Source: RGIG3009 sp964433065
Lineage (GTDB): Bacteria > Bacillota > Clostridia > Oscillospirales > Acutalibacteraceae
DNA length: 18,213 nt
Direction: 5' to 3'
Assembly: GCA_964433065.1 (NCBI GenBank)
Contig: CAYSPZ010000035.1
Location: forward strand, 1 to 18,213
Shown here piece after piece: positions 1 to 7,743 of this stretch. The translations under genes were made by a program, and so were the position numbers. Positions within the stretch are counted from its first letter, which is position 1, and each line of letters begins with the position of its first letter. The notes beneath the pieces were generated by a model that was given only the letters and a program-made list of their open reading frames with translations, was not told where the DNA came from and made no database searches.

Positions 1-67
1 TCGATTTGTTTGAATCTTCAATTAAAAAGTGTTGCACTTAGTTTGACAATTCATCGTGTAAAACATC

Positions 68-96
68 TTGTATTTCCACATAAAATATGGTAAACT
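68..96 (+). promoter_or_regulatory. Candidate sigma-A promoter for murI operon
   Basis: TTGTAT (68-73), a 17-base spacer and TAAACT (91-96) are preceded by TG at 88-89, giving an extended -10. A better -35 look-alike, TTGACA at 43-48, has no good -10 at the right distance. The whole 1-130 region is AT-rich and holds no gene on either strand that I can support. Confidence 0.45.
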
Positions 97-130
97 CTTA
101 ATAAGTATGTAAAAGTGAGGAGGTGGTACG

Positions 131-949
131 ATGGATCGTCGTGCGATTGGTGTTTTTGATTCCGGATTGGGTGGACTGTCTGTTGTCCGCCACCTGTCTG
201 AACGGTTACCGCACGAACATATCGTGTATTTCGGAGATACCGGCCGTATCCCGTACGGTACGCGCAGCCCCGAAACGATCGAGCGGTACGCGCGACAGGA
301 TTGCCGCTTTTTACTGAGCCAAGACGTCAAATGCATCATCGCCGCTTGCGGCACGGTCAGTTCGGTCGCGGATTCGGTGTTGCAACAACTGCCCGTTCCC
401 GCGATGGGTGTGGTACAATCCACCGCACAGGCGGCGCTTCGCGCTACTAAAAACGGTCGTATCGGTATTTTGGGTACCAGCGCCACCGTGCGATCCGGCT
501 CGTTTCATCGCGAGCTCACCGCCCACCGACCTGACGCTCAGGTGTTTGCCACCGCCTGTCCGTTGTTTGTGTCGTTGGTCGAAAGCGGATGGATCGAACG
601 GGATAACATGGCGGCGATCGAGGTCGCCAAACGATACTTGCAACCGTTTATCGAACAACAGGTGGATACGGTCATTTTGGGTTGTACCCACTTCCCGTTA
701 CTTGCCCCGATCCTGTCCGACCTGTTAGGGGATACCGTCACATTGATCGATTCGGGCGCGTGTACGGCGGGCGCGTGCGCCGAACTGCTCACGCAGACCG
801 ATGCGTTGAACGATCAAGAGACTGTGGGCGAATGTCGCTTCTTTGTCAGTGACCGTCCGTCTGATTTCAGCGCGGTCGCAGAGCGATTCCTCGGCAAGAC
901 GGTCAAAGAAAACGTCACACTGGTCAATGTGGAGAAGATCGAACAATGA
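131..949 (+). CDS. murI: Glutamate racemase (MurI)
   Basis: This enzyme interconverts L- and D-glutamate in the cytoplasm and supplies D-glutamate for peptidoglycan. The 272 residues match the usual family length. The N-terminal motif GVFDSGLGGLSVVRHL (D10, S11) and the second-half motif ILGCTHFPLL (C185, H187) are diagnostic, and C73 and C185 are the expected catalytic cysteine pair. The first cysteine sits in AACGTVSS rather than the usual ACNTAS, so the normally conserved Asn is Gly74. The ATG at 131 is preceded by a GAGGAGGTGG ribosome binding site. It overlaps the next gene by four bases (ATGA), so the two are probably co-transcribed and translationally coupled. Identification is firm; only the active-site variant is unusual. 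Confidence 0.96.
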   Translation: MDRRAIGVFDSGLGGLSVVRHLSERLPHEHIVYFGDTGRIPYGTRSPETIERYARQDCRFLLSQDVKCIIAACGTVSSVADSVLQQLPVPAMGVVQSTAQAALRATKNGRIGILGTSATVRSGSFHRELTAHRPDAQVFATACPLFVSLVESGWIERDNMAAIEVAKRYLQPFIEQQVDTVILGCTHFPLLAPILSDLLGDTVTLIDSGACTAGACAELLTQTDALNDQETVGECRFFVSDRPSDFSAVAERFLGKTVKENVTLVNVEKIEQ

Positions 950-1347
950 AAGTAACCGTAACCGTGACGTCGACACAACGTGTGGACGACGACAGTACCA
1001 CCGAAACGTTTCATACCGTCGGTGAATGGGAGATTGCTTCCCACGCGATGCGTTTGACCTATGCCGAACCGTCGGATACGGCGCAGACCACCGTGTTGCT
1101 TTTGGGCGAACGGGTACATATTCGCCGCAAAGGCGAATGTGAGGTGCATTGGATATTAGAGGATAACGCTACCCATTCCTGCCCTTATCAAACCCCTTAC
1201 GGCATATTGCCGTTTCAAATTACCACCAAGCAGATTCAAAAACAAGTAAACGAAAAAGGCGGTCGCCTGTTCCTGTCCTATCGATTGGATGCGGGAAGCG
1301 GTACGACCGAACACGAAATCGAAATTCTGATCAAGGAAGTGTCCTGA
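946..1347 (+). CDS. DUF1934 (YwiB-like) beta-barrel protein
   Basis: This 133-residue soluble protein has alternating beta-strand character and no signal peptide or membrane segment. Features typical of DUF1934/YwiB are the N-terminal VTVTST strand, the central run TTVLLLGERVHIRRKGE, the YQTPYGILPF segment and the C-terminal strand HEIEILIKEV. YwiB of Bacillus subtilis is also adjacent to argS, which supports the call. The family is thought to have a lipocalin-like fold, but no biochemical role is known to me. The start overlaps the murI stop by ATGA, and the stop lies three bases before argS, so it is the middle gene of a three-gene operon. An association with tRNA charging or cell wall synthesis is only inferred from position. 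Confidence 0.85.
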   Translation: MKVTVTVTSTQRVDDDSTTETFHTVGEWEIASHAMRLTYAEPSDTAQTTVLLLGERVHIRRKGECEVHWILEDNATHSCPYQTPYGILPFQITTKQIQKQVNEKGGRLFLSYRLDAGSGTTEHEIEILIKEVS

Positions 1348-1350
1348 TTT

Positions 1351-3090
1351 ATGGCAAATATAGTCAAACAAAGCGAACAACAATTACGCAAAGCGATTGA
1401 AGACGCGGCACAAGCCGCGATCGGTTGCGGCGAACTGCCTGCAGAAACGTTGCCCGAGTTCACGGTAGAGACCCCCGCCGACCGTTCCCATGGCGATCTG
1501 GCGGCAAACGCGGCAATGGTATCGGCTCGTGCATTCCGTCTGGCACCGCGCCGTATTGCCGAAGTGATCCTGTCCCATCTGTCGCTTGAAGGTACCTGTC
1601 TCGACCGCGCGGAAGTGGCGGGCCCCGGTTTCTTAAACTTTTTCCTGTCACCGACCTTTTATGCCAACGTGGTGGAAGAGGTGCTGGAACAAGGCGACCG
1701 CTACGGCAGAAGTGATTTCGGACAAGGTCGTAAAGTGATGGTCGAATACGTGTCCGCCAACCCGACCGGCCCGATGCATATGGGCAACGCGCGCGGCGGC
1801 GCACTCGGTGACTGTCTGGCATCGGTTCTGGATGCCGCCGGCTTTGAAGTCGCGCGGGAATTTTACGTCAACGACGCGGGCAACCAGATCGAAAAATTCG
1901 CCCTGTCACTGGAAGTGCGTTACCTGCAACTGTGTTGCGGCGAAGACACGGTCGAAATGCCGGAAGACGCTTACCACGGCGACGATATCCGCGAACATGC
2001 GAAGGGGTTTGCCGCGGTACACGGCGATGCGTTTGTAAACGTCCCGCAGGACGAACGTCGTCGCGCATTGGTCGCGTACGCGTTGCCGCTCAACATCGAC
2101 AAAATGCACCGCGATATGGCGAAATACCGCATCGAATACGACCGTTGGTTCCACGAATCGGTATTGCACCAAAACGGTGAATTACAAGCCACCATTGACC
2201 TGCTCACCGAACGCGGTCTTACCTACGAGAAGGACGGCGCGCTCTGGTACCGTGCAGGCGAATACGGCGAAAAATATCAAAGCAAGAAACACACGAACCG
2301 CGACGGTGTGGAAGAGGGAATCAAGGACGAGGTACTGGTTCGCGCCAACGGCAACCCCACCTATTTCGCCGCCGACATCGCTTACCACCGCAACAAGTTT
2401 GCGCGCGGATTTGACACTTGTATCGACGTATGGGGTGCCGACCACCACGGTCACGTTGCGCGTATGAAAGGTGCGATGGACGCGGTCGGACTGGACGGCA
2501 ACAACTTACAGATCGTGTTGATCCAGTTGGTGCGTTTGATGCGCGACGGGGAAGTGGTGCGTATGTCCAAACGTTCGGGCAAAGCCATTCAGCTGGCGGA
2601 TCTGCTCGACGAAGTGCCGGTCGATGCCGCCCGTTTCTTCTTCAACCTGCGCGAAGCCTCTACCCAGATGGACTTTGATCTGGGACTCGCGATCGAAGAA
2701 TCCTCCTCTAACCCCGTGTACTACGTGCAATACGCTCACGCGCGGCTGTGTTCCATTTTCCGTACGTTACAGGAAGACGGTGTGACACTGCAGACTCCCG
2801 TTACCGAACAACTGTGTCTGCTCACAGCACCCGAAGAACGTGAACTCATCCGTCACCTGTCCGCCTACCCGACCGCGATCGTCAATTGCGCGAAGGATCA
2901 GGACCCTGCGGGTATGACACGGTACGCGATGGAACTTGCTACCCTGTTCCACAAATTCTATAACGCGTGTCGCGTGCGCGGTGTGGATGCCGACCTTCAA
3001 CAAGCGCGTCTTTGCTTGTGTGAGGCAACGCGCATCACCCTAAAAAACGTACTCACACTGCTCAAGATCGACGCACCCGAAAAAATGTAA
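1351..3090 (+). CDS. argS: Arginyl-tRNA synthetase
   Basis: This class I aminoacyl-tRNA synthetase charges tRNA-Arg with arginine using ATP. The 579 residues are within the family range. Residues 1-110 form the ArgRS N-terminal (Add1) domain, including the FTVETPADRSHGDLAANAAM stretch. The HIGH-equivalent is HMGN (143-146) within SANPTGPMHMGNARGG, and the KMSKS-equivalent is RMSKR (404-408). The C-terminal part is the all-helical anticodon-binding DALR domain. The ATG at 1351 follows the DUF1934 stop by three bases, with AAGGAAGTG upstream as the ribosome binding site inside the preceding gene. It is the last gene of the murI operon and ends at a strong terminator shared with the convergent cdd. 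Confidence 0.97.
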   Translation: MANIVKQSEQQLRKAIEDAAQAAIGCGELPAETLPEFTVETPADRSHGDLAANAAMVSARAFRLAPRRIAEVILSHLSLEGTCLDRAEVAGPGFLNFFLSPTFYANVVEEVLEQGDRYGRSDFGQGRKVMVEYVSANPTGPMHMGNARGGALGDCLASVLDAAGFEVAREFYVNDAGNQIEKFALSLEVRYLQLCCGEDTVEMPEDAYHGDDIREHAKGFAAVHGDAFVNVPQDERRRALVAYALPLNIDKMHRDMAKYRIEYDRWFHESVLHQNGELQATIDLLTERGLTYEKDGALWYRAGEYGEKYQSKKHTNRDGVEEGIKDEVLVRANGNPTYFAADIAYHRNKFARGFDTCIDVWGADHHGHVARMKGAMDAVGLDGNNLQIVLIQLVRLMRDGEVVRMSKRSGKAIQLADLLDEVPVDAARFFFNLREASTQMDFDLGLAIEESSSNPVYYVQYAHARLCSIFRTLQEDGVTLQTPVTEQLCLLTAPEERELIRHLSAYPTAIVNCAKDQDPAGMTRYAMELATLFHKFYNACRVRGVDADLQQARLCLCEATRITLKNVLTLLKIDAPEKM

Positions 3091-3092
3091 AG

Positions 3093-3132
3093 AAAAAGAA
3101 CCGCCGGTTTTCAAAAACCGGCGGTTCTTTTT
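3093..3132. terminator. Bidirectional terminator between argS and cdd
   Basis: GAACCGCCGGTTTT (3098-3111) pairs with AAAACCGGCGGTTC (3114-3127); the innermost pairs open to form the loop. An A5 run precedes it and a T5 run follows it, so it works as a Rho-independent terminator in both directions. The cdd stop codon (3131-3133) overlaps its end. Confidence 0.93.
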
Positions 3133-3511
3133 ATAATTGAAACGAATGGGGAAGCAGTTGTGACAACGTGTACACTTCGGCTTCTCCGTTTTTGCTTTGC
3201 AGGACGATCTCAAATGCCCCGTGGCAAAATTCCGCCATCACCTGTCGGCAGGCACCGCACGGGTAACACGGATCGACCGTTCCGACTATCGCGATCTTTT
3301 TAAATTGCCGCTTCCCGTCGCTGATTGCCTTAAAAAACGCAGTGCGCTCGGCGCATACCGTTGCCGAATACGCGGCATTTTCAATGTTACATCCCGTATA
3401 GACCGTTCCGTCTTCGCACAGAAGCGCGGCACCCACCGCGAACTGCGAATAGGGATGATACGAATGCGCTGACCCCGCGCGGGCGGCTTGTAACAATTGC
3501 TCGTTGGTCAT
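3131..3511 (-). CDS. cdd: Cytidine deaminase
   Basis: This zinc-dependent enzyme deaminates cytidine and deoxycytidine to uridine and deoxyuridine in pyrimidine salvage. It is 126 residues, typical of the small homotetrameric type. The zinc site is visible: CAER (C53, proton-shuttle E55) and PCGAC (C85, C88). The substrate-binding motif NIENAAYS is at 42-49. The ATG at 3511 is chosen because a GGAGGG ribosome binding site sits seven bases upstream and because it overlaps the deoB stop as ATGA. A longer in-frame opening reaching into deoB has no such support. It is the last gene of the deoC-deoB-cdd operon and is translationally coupled to deoB. Confidence 0.96.
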   Translation of the reverse strand: MTNEQLLQAARAGSAHSYHPYSQFAVGAALLCEDGTVYTGCNIENAAYSATVCAERTAFFKAISDGKRQFKKIAIVGTVDPCYPCGACRQVMAEFCHGAFEIVLQSKNGEAEVYTLSQLLPHSFQL

Positions 3512-4635
3512 CGAGTACCCTCCAATCCCAAATAGTTCGCAATCAGATTTGCAACCGTCGAAAAGGGGAGTGTTCCGCGGTTGCAAGGGACGATATCCTT
3601 TGTGTAGACGATGAGCGGCACACACTCGCGGGTGTGATCGGTTCCGGGGAACGCGGGATCACATCCGTGATCGGCGGTGATCATCACCACGTCATCCTCC
3701 CGCATATTCGGTAAAAACACCTCACCCAACCAACGGTCGAACACCGCGATCGCTTTCGCATATCCTTCCACGTCGTTGCGATGCCCGTATAACATATCAA
3801 AATCCACTAAATTGACCATACACAACCCGTGAAAATCGCGATCCTGCAGCAATGCCGTTTGTCGCATACCGTCTTCGTTACCGTGTGTGCGGATGCTCTC
3901 GGTCAATCCTTGATCGGCAAAGATATCCCCGATCTTACCGACCCCGATACAGGATAACCCTGCATTCTTCACCGTATCCAACACGGTAGGATACGGCGGC
4001 TTGACAGAAAAATCGCGACGACGGTCGGTTCGCACGAACGGTGCCGATCCCGTAAACGGTCGCGCGATCACCCGCCCGACCCCGTACGGACCCGTAAGCA
4101 ACGCACGTGCCTGTTCGCAGTAACGGTATAAGGTCTCGGGCGGCACGACATCTTCGTGCGCCGCCACCTGAAACACACTGTCCGCCGACGTGTAGATGAT
4201 GAGATCTCCCGTTTTGCAATGTTCCTCACCGTAATCCGCGATCACCTGCGTCCCCGAATACGGACGGTTACACAAGACTCCTCGTCCCGTTTTCTCGGAA
4301 AACGCGTTCAACAACTCGTCGGGAAACCCGTTCGGGAAGGTGGGGAGCGGTGCGTCGGAAACGACCCCCGCCAACTCCCAGTGCCCGATGGTGGTATCTT
4401 TCCCTTTGGAATATTCCCGTAACCGCGCAACTGCCCCTTCGTATGAAACGGGTGCATCTAACGTAACACCGTCAATCGCACCCAACCCTAACCGAAGCAG
4501 GGTGTCCGCACGAAATGCGGGGGATTTCGCGACCGACCGTAGCGTGTTAGCACCCACGTCACCGAAATCGGCGGCATCGGGTGCGTTGCCGATGCCGACA
4601 CTGTCCAGTACCAACACAAAAACGCGTTTTTTCAT
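3508..4635 (-). CDS. deoB: Phosphopentomutase
   Basis: DeoB converts (deoxy)ribose 1-phosphate to (deoxy)ribose 5-phosphate, linking nucleoside phosphorolysis to DeoC. It belongs to the alkaline phosphatase superfamily. The 375 residues are slightly shorter than the usual ~390-400. Two-metal ligands can be placed by motif: D11 (LDSVGIGNAPDAADFGD), D280 and H285 (VDFDMLYGHRND), D322 and H323 (TADHGCDP) and H334 (GTDHTRE). The phosphorylated threonine lies in KDTTIGHWE (T81 by comparison with the Bacillus enzyme). The ATG at 4635 has AGGAGA about eight bases upstream and starts one base after the deoC stop. Its 3' end overlaps the cdd start by four bases. Confidence 0.97.
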   Translation of the reverse strand: MKKRVFVLVLDSVGIGNAPDAADFGDVGANTLRSVAKSPAFRADTLLRLGLGAIDGVTLDAPVSYEGAVARLREYSKGKDTTIGHWELAGVVSDAPLPTFPNGFPDELLNAFSEKTGRGVLCNRPYSGTQVIADYGEEHCKTGDLIIYTSADSVFQVAAHEDVVPPETLYRYCEQARALLTGPYGVGRVIARPFTGSAPFVRTDRRRDFSVKPPYPTVLDTVKNAGLSCIGVGKIGDIFADQGLTESIRTHGNEDGMRQTALLQDRDFHGLCMVNLVDFDMLYGHRNDVEGYAKAIAVFDRWLGEVFLPNMREDDVVMITADHGCDPAFPGTDHTRECVPLIVYTKDIVPCNRGTLPFSTVANLIANYLGLEGTR

Positions 4636-4636
4636 A

Positions 4637-5296
4637 TCAATTTTCTCCTGCCAATACCGCGCGAACGATTGCGCTGGTTCCTAATCGATGTGCGCCGTGT
4701 TCCATAAAGGTTCTTGCGTCGTCAAGCGTTCGAATACCGCCCGCCGCTTTGATGCGCAACCCGCTGTGAATATGCTTGACAAACAGATCGATGTCGTGTA
4801 ACGTCGCGCCGCCGCTTGAAAATCCCGTTGACGTTTTGATAAAATCCGCACCTGAACGGGATACGATATCGCATAAGCGGATCTTCTCGTCATCGGTCAG
4901 CAAACACGCTTCTATGATCACCTTTAAAATACGATCACCGCATACGCGTTTGATCGCGCAGATTTCTTCGAACACGTCGTCGTATCGCCCGTCTTTGACC
5001 CAACCGACGTTGATGACCATATCGATCTCATCGGCACCGTTTTCAATGGCAATACGCGTTTCTTCGCACTTGACCGCCGTTTCTTGATACCCGTTCGGGA
5101 ACCCGATCACCGTACAAACGGCGACTTCACGTTGTAGTTGCTCGGCGGCAAGACGCACAAAACACGGTGCTACACAAACCGAAGCCGTGTGACACGTCTT
5201 CGCTTCTTCGCACAACCGCACGATATCGTCCCGCGTCGCGGTAACCGCCAATGCCGTGTGATCTACCACCGACAGAATCTCCGATACAGAAATCAT
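4637..5296 (-). CDS. deoC: Deoxyribose-phosphate aldolase
   Basis: DeoC cleaves 2-deoxyribose 5-phosphate to acetaldehyde and glyceraldehyde 3-phosphate. This class I aldolase has a TIM-barrel fold and 219 residues, the normal length. The Schiff-base lysine is K154 in ADFIKTSTGF, the acid/base pair is D92 (DEIDMVINVG) and K183 (RIKAAGGIRT), and DHTAL near the N-terminus is also conserved. I choose the ATG at 5296 because AAGGAG lies eight bases upstream; the open frame continues to 5437 but without a start signal, and it would cover the divergent promoter. It is the first gene of the deoC-deoB-cdd operon, which supports use of deoxynucleosides as carbon source. Confidence 0.97.
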   Translation of the reverse strand: MISVSEILSVVDHTALAVTATRDDIVRLCEEAKTCHTASVCVAPCFVRLAAEQLQREVAVCTVIGFPNGYQETAVKCEETRIAIENGADEIDMVINVGWVKDGRYDDVFEEICAIKRVCGDRILKVIIEACLLTDDEKIRLCDIVSRSGADFIKTSTGFSSGGATLHDIDLFVKHIHSGLRIKAAGGIRTLDDARTFMEHGAHRLGTSAIVRAVLAGEN

Positions 5297-5320
5297 ATAT
5301 GCCACTCCTTTTCTTCTTTT

Positions 5321-5349
5321 AGTGTACCACATATCGCAACAAATGAGAA
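5321..5349 (-). promoter_or_regulatory. Promoter of deoC-deoB-cdd operon
   Basis: On the minus strand, TTCTCA (5349-5344) and TACACT (5326-5321) are spaced by 17 bases, with TG just before the -10 giving an extended -10. Transcription would start about 20 bases before the deoC ATG. I see no convincing DeoR- or CytR-type palindrome in the 139-base intergenic region. Confidence 0.55.
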
Positions 5350-5381
5350 GTCTTTTTTTGGTTACAGAACAGTCATATTCC

Positions 5382-5409
5382 TTGACGGAAACGGTCGAAC
5401 CATTATAAT
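5382..5409 (+). promoter_or_regulatory. Strong sigma-A promoter for the YwaF-like gene
   Basis: TTGACG (5382-5387), a 16-base spacer and a perfect TATAAT (5404-5409) are followed by AAAGGGGAG at 5421-5429 and the ATG at 5436. This is among the best-matched promoters in the window. Confidence 0.8.
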
Positions 5410-5435
5410 AAAGATAGAAGAAAGGGGAGTCCGCC

Positions 5436-6203
5436 ATGACGTTACACGACTGGATCTTCAGTATCTATCCCGAAAACTCCGCCATTCAGGGTCAATGGGG
5501 CATCTTACATATCGCTACCTTGCTGCTGTGCGCCGCACTCATCGCGGGTATTGCCTACCTGCTCCGCTCAAAAAGCGACACCGCCCGTCAAACGGCGATC
5601 GTCGTTTTAGCGGCGGTGATCTTGTTGTTCGAGATCACGCGGCGGGTCATCAACCTTTCACGCGGTTACGACTGGGATTGGCACTATTTTTGGTATGTTA
5701 TGTTACCGCGCCCGTGGTGCGCGATCTCGTGTTGGATGACCGTTGCGGCGGCAATCACCAAAAAACGGTTTCTGTATAACTTTTCCGCTATGAACGGTCT
5801 GTTGTGTGCACTGGTCTTCTTCGCCTATCCGTCGGTCGGGTTTAATGACCGCTACATCCTGTTTGAAAACGTGTACTCCATCTCCACTCACTCGCTGTTG
5901 CTCATCACGTCGGTGTTGATGATGCTCTTCGGCTTAACGGATTTTTCCGTAAAACGCGCCAATCTCCTCAAGGAAACCGCCTTGCTGTGCGGCGTATACG
6001 CATACGCTTTCGCGGAGATCTTTTGGTTGAAGATCGAACCCGACCCGTTGTTCTTTATGCCGAACAATCAGGTGCAAACCATTTTAGGCCTACCGTACGG
6101 ATGGTATCTCGTCGTATACGCGGTGTTCTTAGCCTTCTATTTCACCCTGTTTCATATCGTACAACACATACTCGACAAACAAAAAAAGAACGGTTCAATA
6201 TGA
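5436..6203 (+). CDS. Seven-TM YwaF/TIGR02206-like membrane protein
   Basis: This 255-residue integral membrane protein has about seven hydrophobic segments: 22-43, 52-68, 84-107, 116-133, 148-168, 178-198 and 218-246. The TM3 segment MLPRPWCAISCW and the STHSLLLITSVLMM stretch are reminiscent of the YwaF/TIGR02206 family, whose function is unknown to me. It is a single-gene transcript with its own strong promoter, divergent from deoC. The last codons lie inside the downstream terminator stem, so the C-terminus KNGSI is partly set by the hairpin sequence. A role in nucleoside uptake, suggested only by the neighbouring deo operon, is not supported by any transporter motif I can see. Confidence 0.6.
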   Translation: MTLHDWIFSIYPENSAIQGQWGILHIATLLLCAALIAGIAYLLRSKSDTARQTAIVVLAAVILLFEITRRVINLSRGYDWDWHYFWYVMLPRPWCAISCWMTVAAAITKKRFLYNFSAMNGLLCALVFFAYPSVGFNDRYILFENVYSISTHSLLLITSVLMMLFGLTDFSVKRANLLKETALLCGVYAYAFAEIFWLKIEPDPLFFMPNNQVQTILGLPYGWYLVVYAVFLAFYFTLFHIVQHILDKQKKNGSI

Positions 6204-6217
6204 ACCGTTCTTTTTTT
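6181..6217. terminator. Bidirectional terminator, YwaF-like gene and ROK gene
   Basis: A 17-base perfect stem, A7-GAACGGTTCA (6181-6197) against TGAACCGTTC-T7 (6201-6217), has a three-base ATA loop. The stop codon TGA of the upstream gene (6201-6203) is the first three bases of the right arm. The A and T tracts allow termination on both strands. Confidence 0.93.
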
Positions 6218-6223
6218 GTTGTC

Positions 6224-7609
6224 TTAAATTTGCGGCAAACTTGCGGCGGCAACCGATTGACCTACGCGGCGGATCTTTTCGTCGGGCAGATGCAATTCCA
6301 TTGCTTTGAGGTCGGGATATTCTTCATCCAATACGCGACGCGCTTCGTTGATGATGATCTCGCCGCCATGACCTGACATTACGCGACCGAGCAACAACAC
6401 GTCGCCGATCTCGTAATACATCGCGTAGTAGGCGAGGGTATGACCGAGATACGTACCGATGGAATAGTAGATGTCAAACGCGTTTTTATTGCCTTTGTCC
6501 ATCTCGTGTTGCACCACTTTTAATTTCTCGGCAGGGGACAACGTTTCGTCGAGCGTGATACCCGCGCGGGGTGCCAGTTTGATGACACTGTCTTGCGAGA
6601 AATATTTCACACCGCATCCCTTGTCACCCGACCATTCGTCCACCATCGCATCCTCTTGCAGGTCGACGGGCGCAAACGCGAGTTCGTTCAGCCAACCGGT
6701 AATGTTACCGTCACCGTCAACGTAACCGGCGGCTTCGGAAGTGCCCATCGCGATACCGAGGATCTTATTCTTTTCCAGACTCATCGCACCCGCAAGCGCG
6801 GTCACGTCACCGTCGTTCGCGACTTCGATCGGGATGTTTTCGCCCAATTCTTTAGCGGCGCGCAGATAAATGTTTTTCACCTTTTGCTCGAACAGATCGT
6901 TCGGCACCTTGATGAACAACGACGCGACCATCGCGCGGTTGTCAATGTACACACCGGCGGACGAAACACCGATCGCATCCACGCGCGGCATTTTAGAGGC
7001 GGCGGTGCGGAATGCGTTGACGATTCCCTCGAAATGATAATCGGGATCCGCGTTGGTTTTCGGGAACCAGACCACCTCTTCGGAATACACCGAAACACCG
7101 TCGATCACAGCGGACACCTTGCGGTCACTGCCGCCCGCGTCAAACCCGATACGGCAACCGTCCACGTTACGGCCTACCGATTGCGCAGACGATTTCGCTT
7201 GCGGCACTTCGGACAACGGCAGATTGACCACCTCAAACGGGCGCTCGTATACACGGCTCATAAACTTGGCATCAAACTCGCGCGAACCACCGTCACTGTA
7301 CGCTTTGGCGATCACGTCGCCGATCGCGTCGTCACCGCAGATCATCACCTTGAATCCGCCGTAAGCCCACAAAAGCATCTTAACGGTACGGTCCACATAC
7401 ACCGCGTCCGCTTTCTGCATCGCGGCAGTACCGTGAATACGGAACCGACGAACCGCTACCTGACCCTGATTGCGTTCGAGCGCAACGGCAATCTCTTTGC
7501 CGTTTGCGGCAGACGCTTCAAAGTCGCGGCAGAATGCCGCCATCGGGATAAAGCCCTTGTCTAAAACGGGAAGATTTTTTACGGAAATTTCCAATCCATG
7601 TACGTTCAT
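6224..7609 (-). CDS. ROK-family sugar kinase-like protein with extra N-terminal domain
   Basis: This 461-residue protein has a ROK/hexokinase-type ATPase core from about residue 151. The phosphate-1 loop is GFDAGGSDRKVSAVIDG (155-171), the probable catalytic Asp is D266 in EVANDGDVTALAGAM, and AMGTSEAAGYVDGDGN (287-302) and LLLGRVMSGHGG (405-416) match phosphate-2 and adenosine regions. The usual ROK zinc motif (H plus three Cys) is reduced to a lone GDKGCG (C332). Residues 1-150 form an additional mixed alpha/beta region with no helix-turn-helix, so it is not a classical NagC/XylR repressor. It is transcribed alone. A weak promoter candidate, TTGTTT-N18-TATAGT, lies upstream at 7674-7645. 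The substrate is unknown; a sugar or sugar-derivative kinase is likely but inferred. Confidence 0.75.
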   Translation of the reverse strand: MNVHGLEISVKNLPVLDKGFIPMAAFCRDFEASAANGKEIAVALERNQGQVAVRRFRIHGTAAMQKADAVYVDRTVKMLLWAYGGFKVMICGDDAIGDVIAKAYSDGGSREFDAKFMSRVYERPFEVVNLPLSEVPQAKSSAQSVGRNVDGCRIGFDAGGSDRKVSAVIDGVSVYSEEVVWFPKTNADPDYHFEGIVNAFRTAASKMPRVDAIGVSSAGVYIDNRAMVASLFIKVPNDLFEQKVKNIYLRAAKELGENIPIEVANDGDVTALAGAMSLEKNKILGIAMGTSEAAGYVDGDGNITGWLNELAFAPVDLQEDAMVDEWSGDKGCGVKYFSQDSVIKLAPRAGITLDETLSPAEKLKVVQHEMDKGNKNAFDIYYSIGTYLGHTLAYYAMYYEIGDVLLLGRVMSGHGGEIIINEARRVLDEEYPDLKAMELHLPDEKIRRVGQSVAAASLPQI

Positions 7610-7743
7610 TCTACAAAAAACCCCTTTGCGACTATGTTACTCTAACTATAACAAAAACCATACACAACAAACAAGGTCATTTCGGCTTTATTTTTTTGAA
7701 AATCCGCCGAAAACCGTATGGAAAGGAAAAGGAAGGCATATAT

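Noticed and set aside
43..48. Perfect TTGACA as the murI -35
   Set aside because: The sequences 16-18 bases downstream (around 65-72) do not resemble a -10; the pair at 68-96 fits better.
3131..3625. Longer cytidine deaminase start at 3625
   Set aside because: The extra 38 residues lie inside deoB, match no family N-terminus, and the start at 3511 has GGAGGG and the ATGA overlap.
6593..7564. Long open frame on + (323 codons) opposite the ROK gene
   Set aside because: The protein is His/Arg-rich low-complexity text with no family motif, lies entirely antisense to a well-supported gene and lacks a ribosome binding site.
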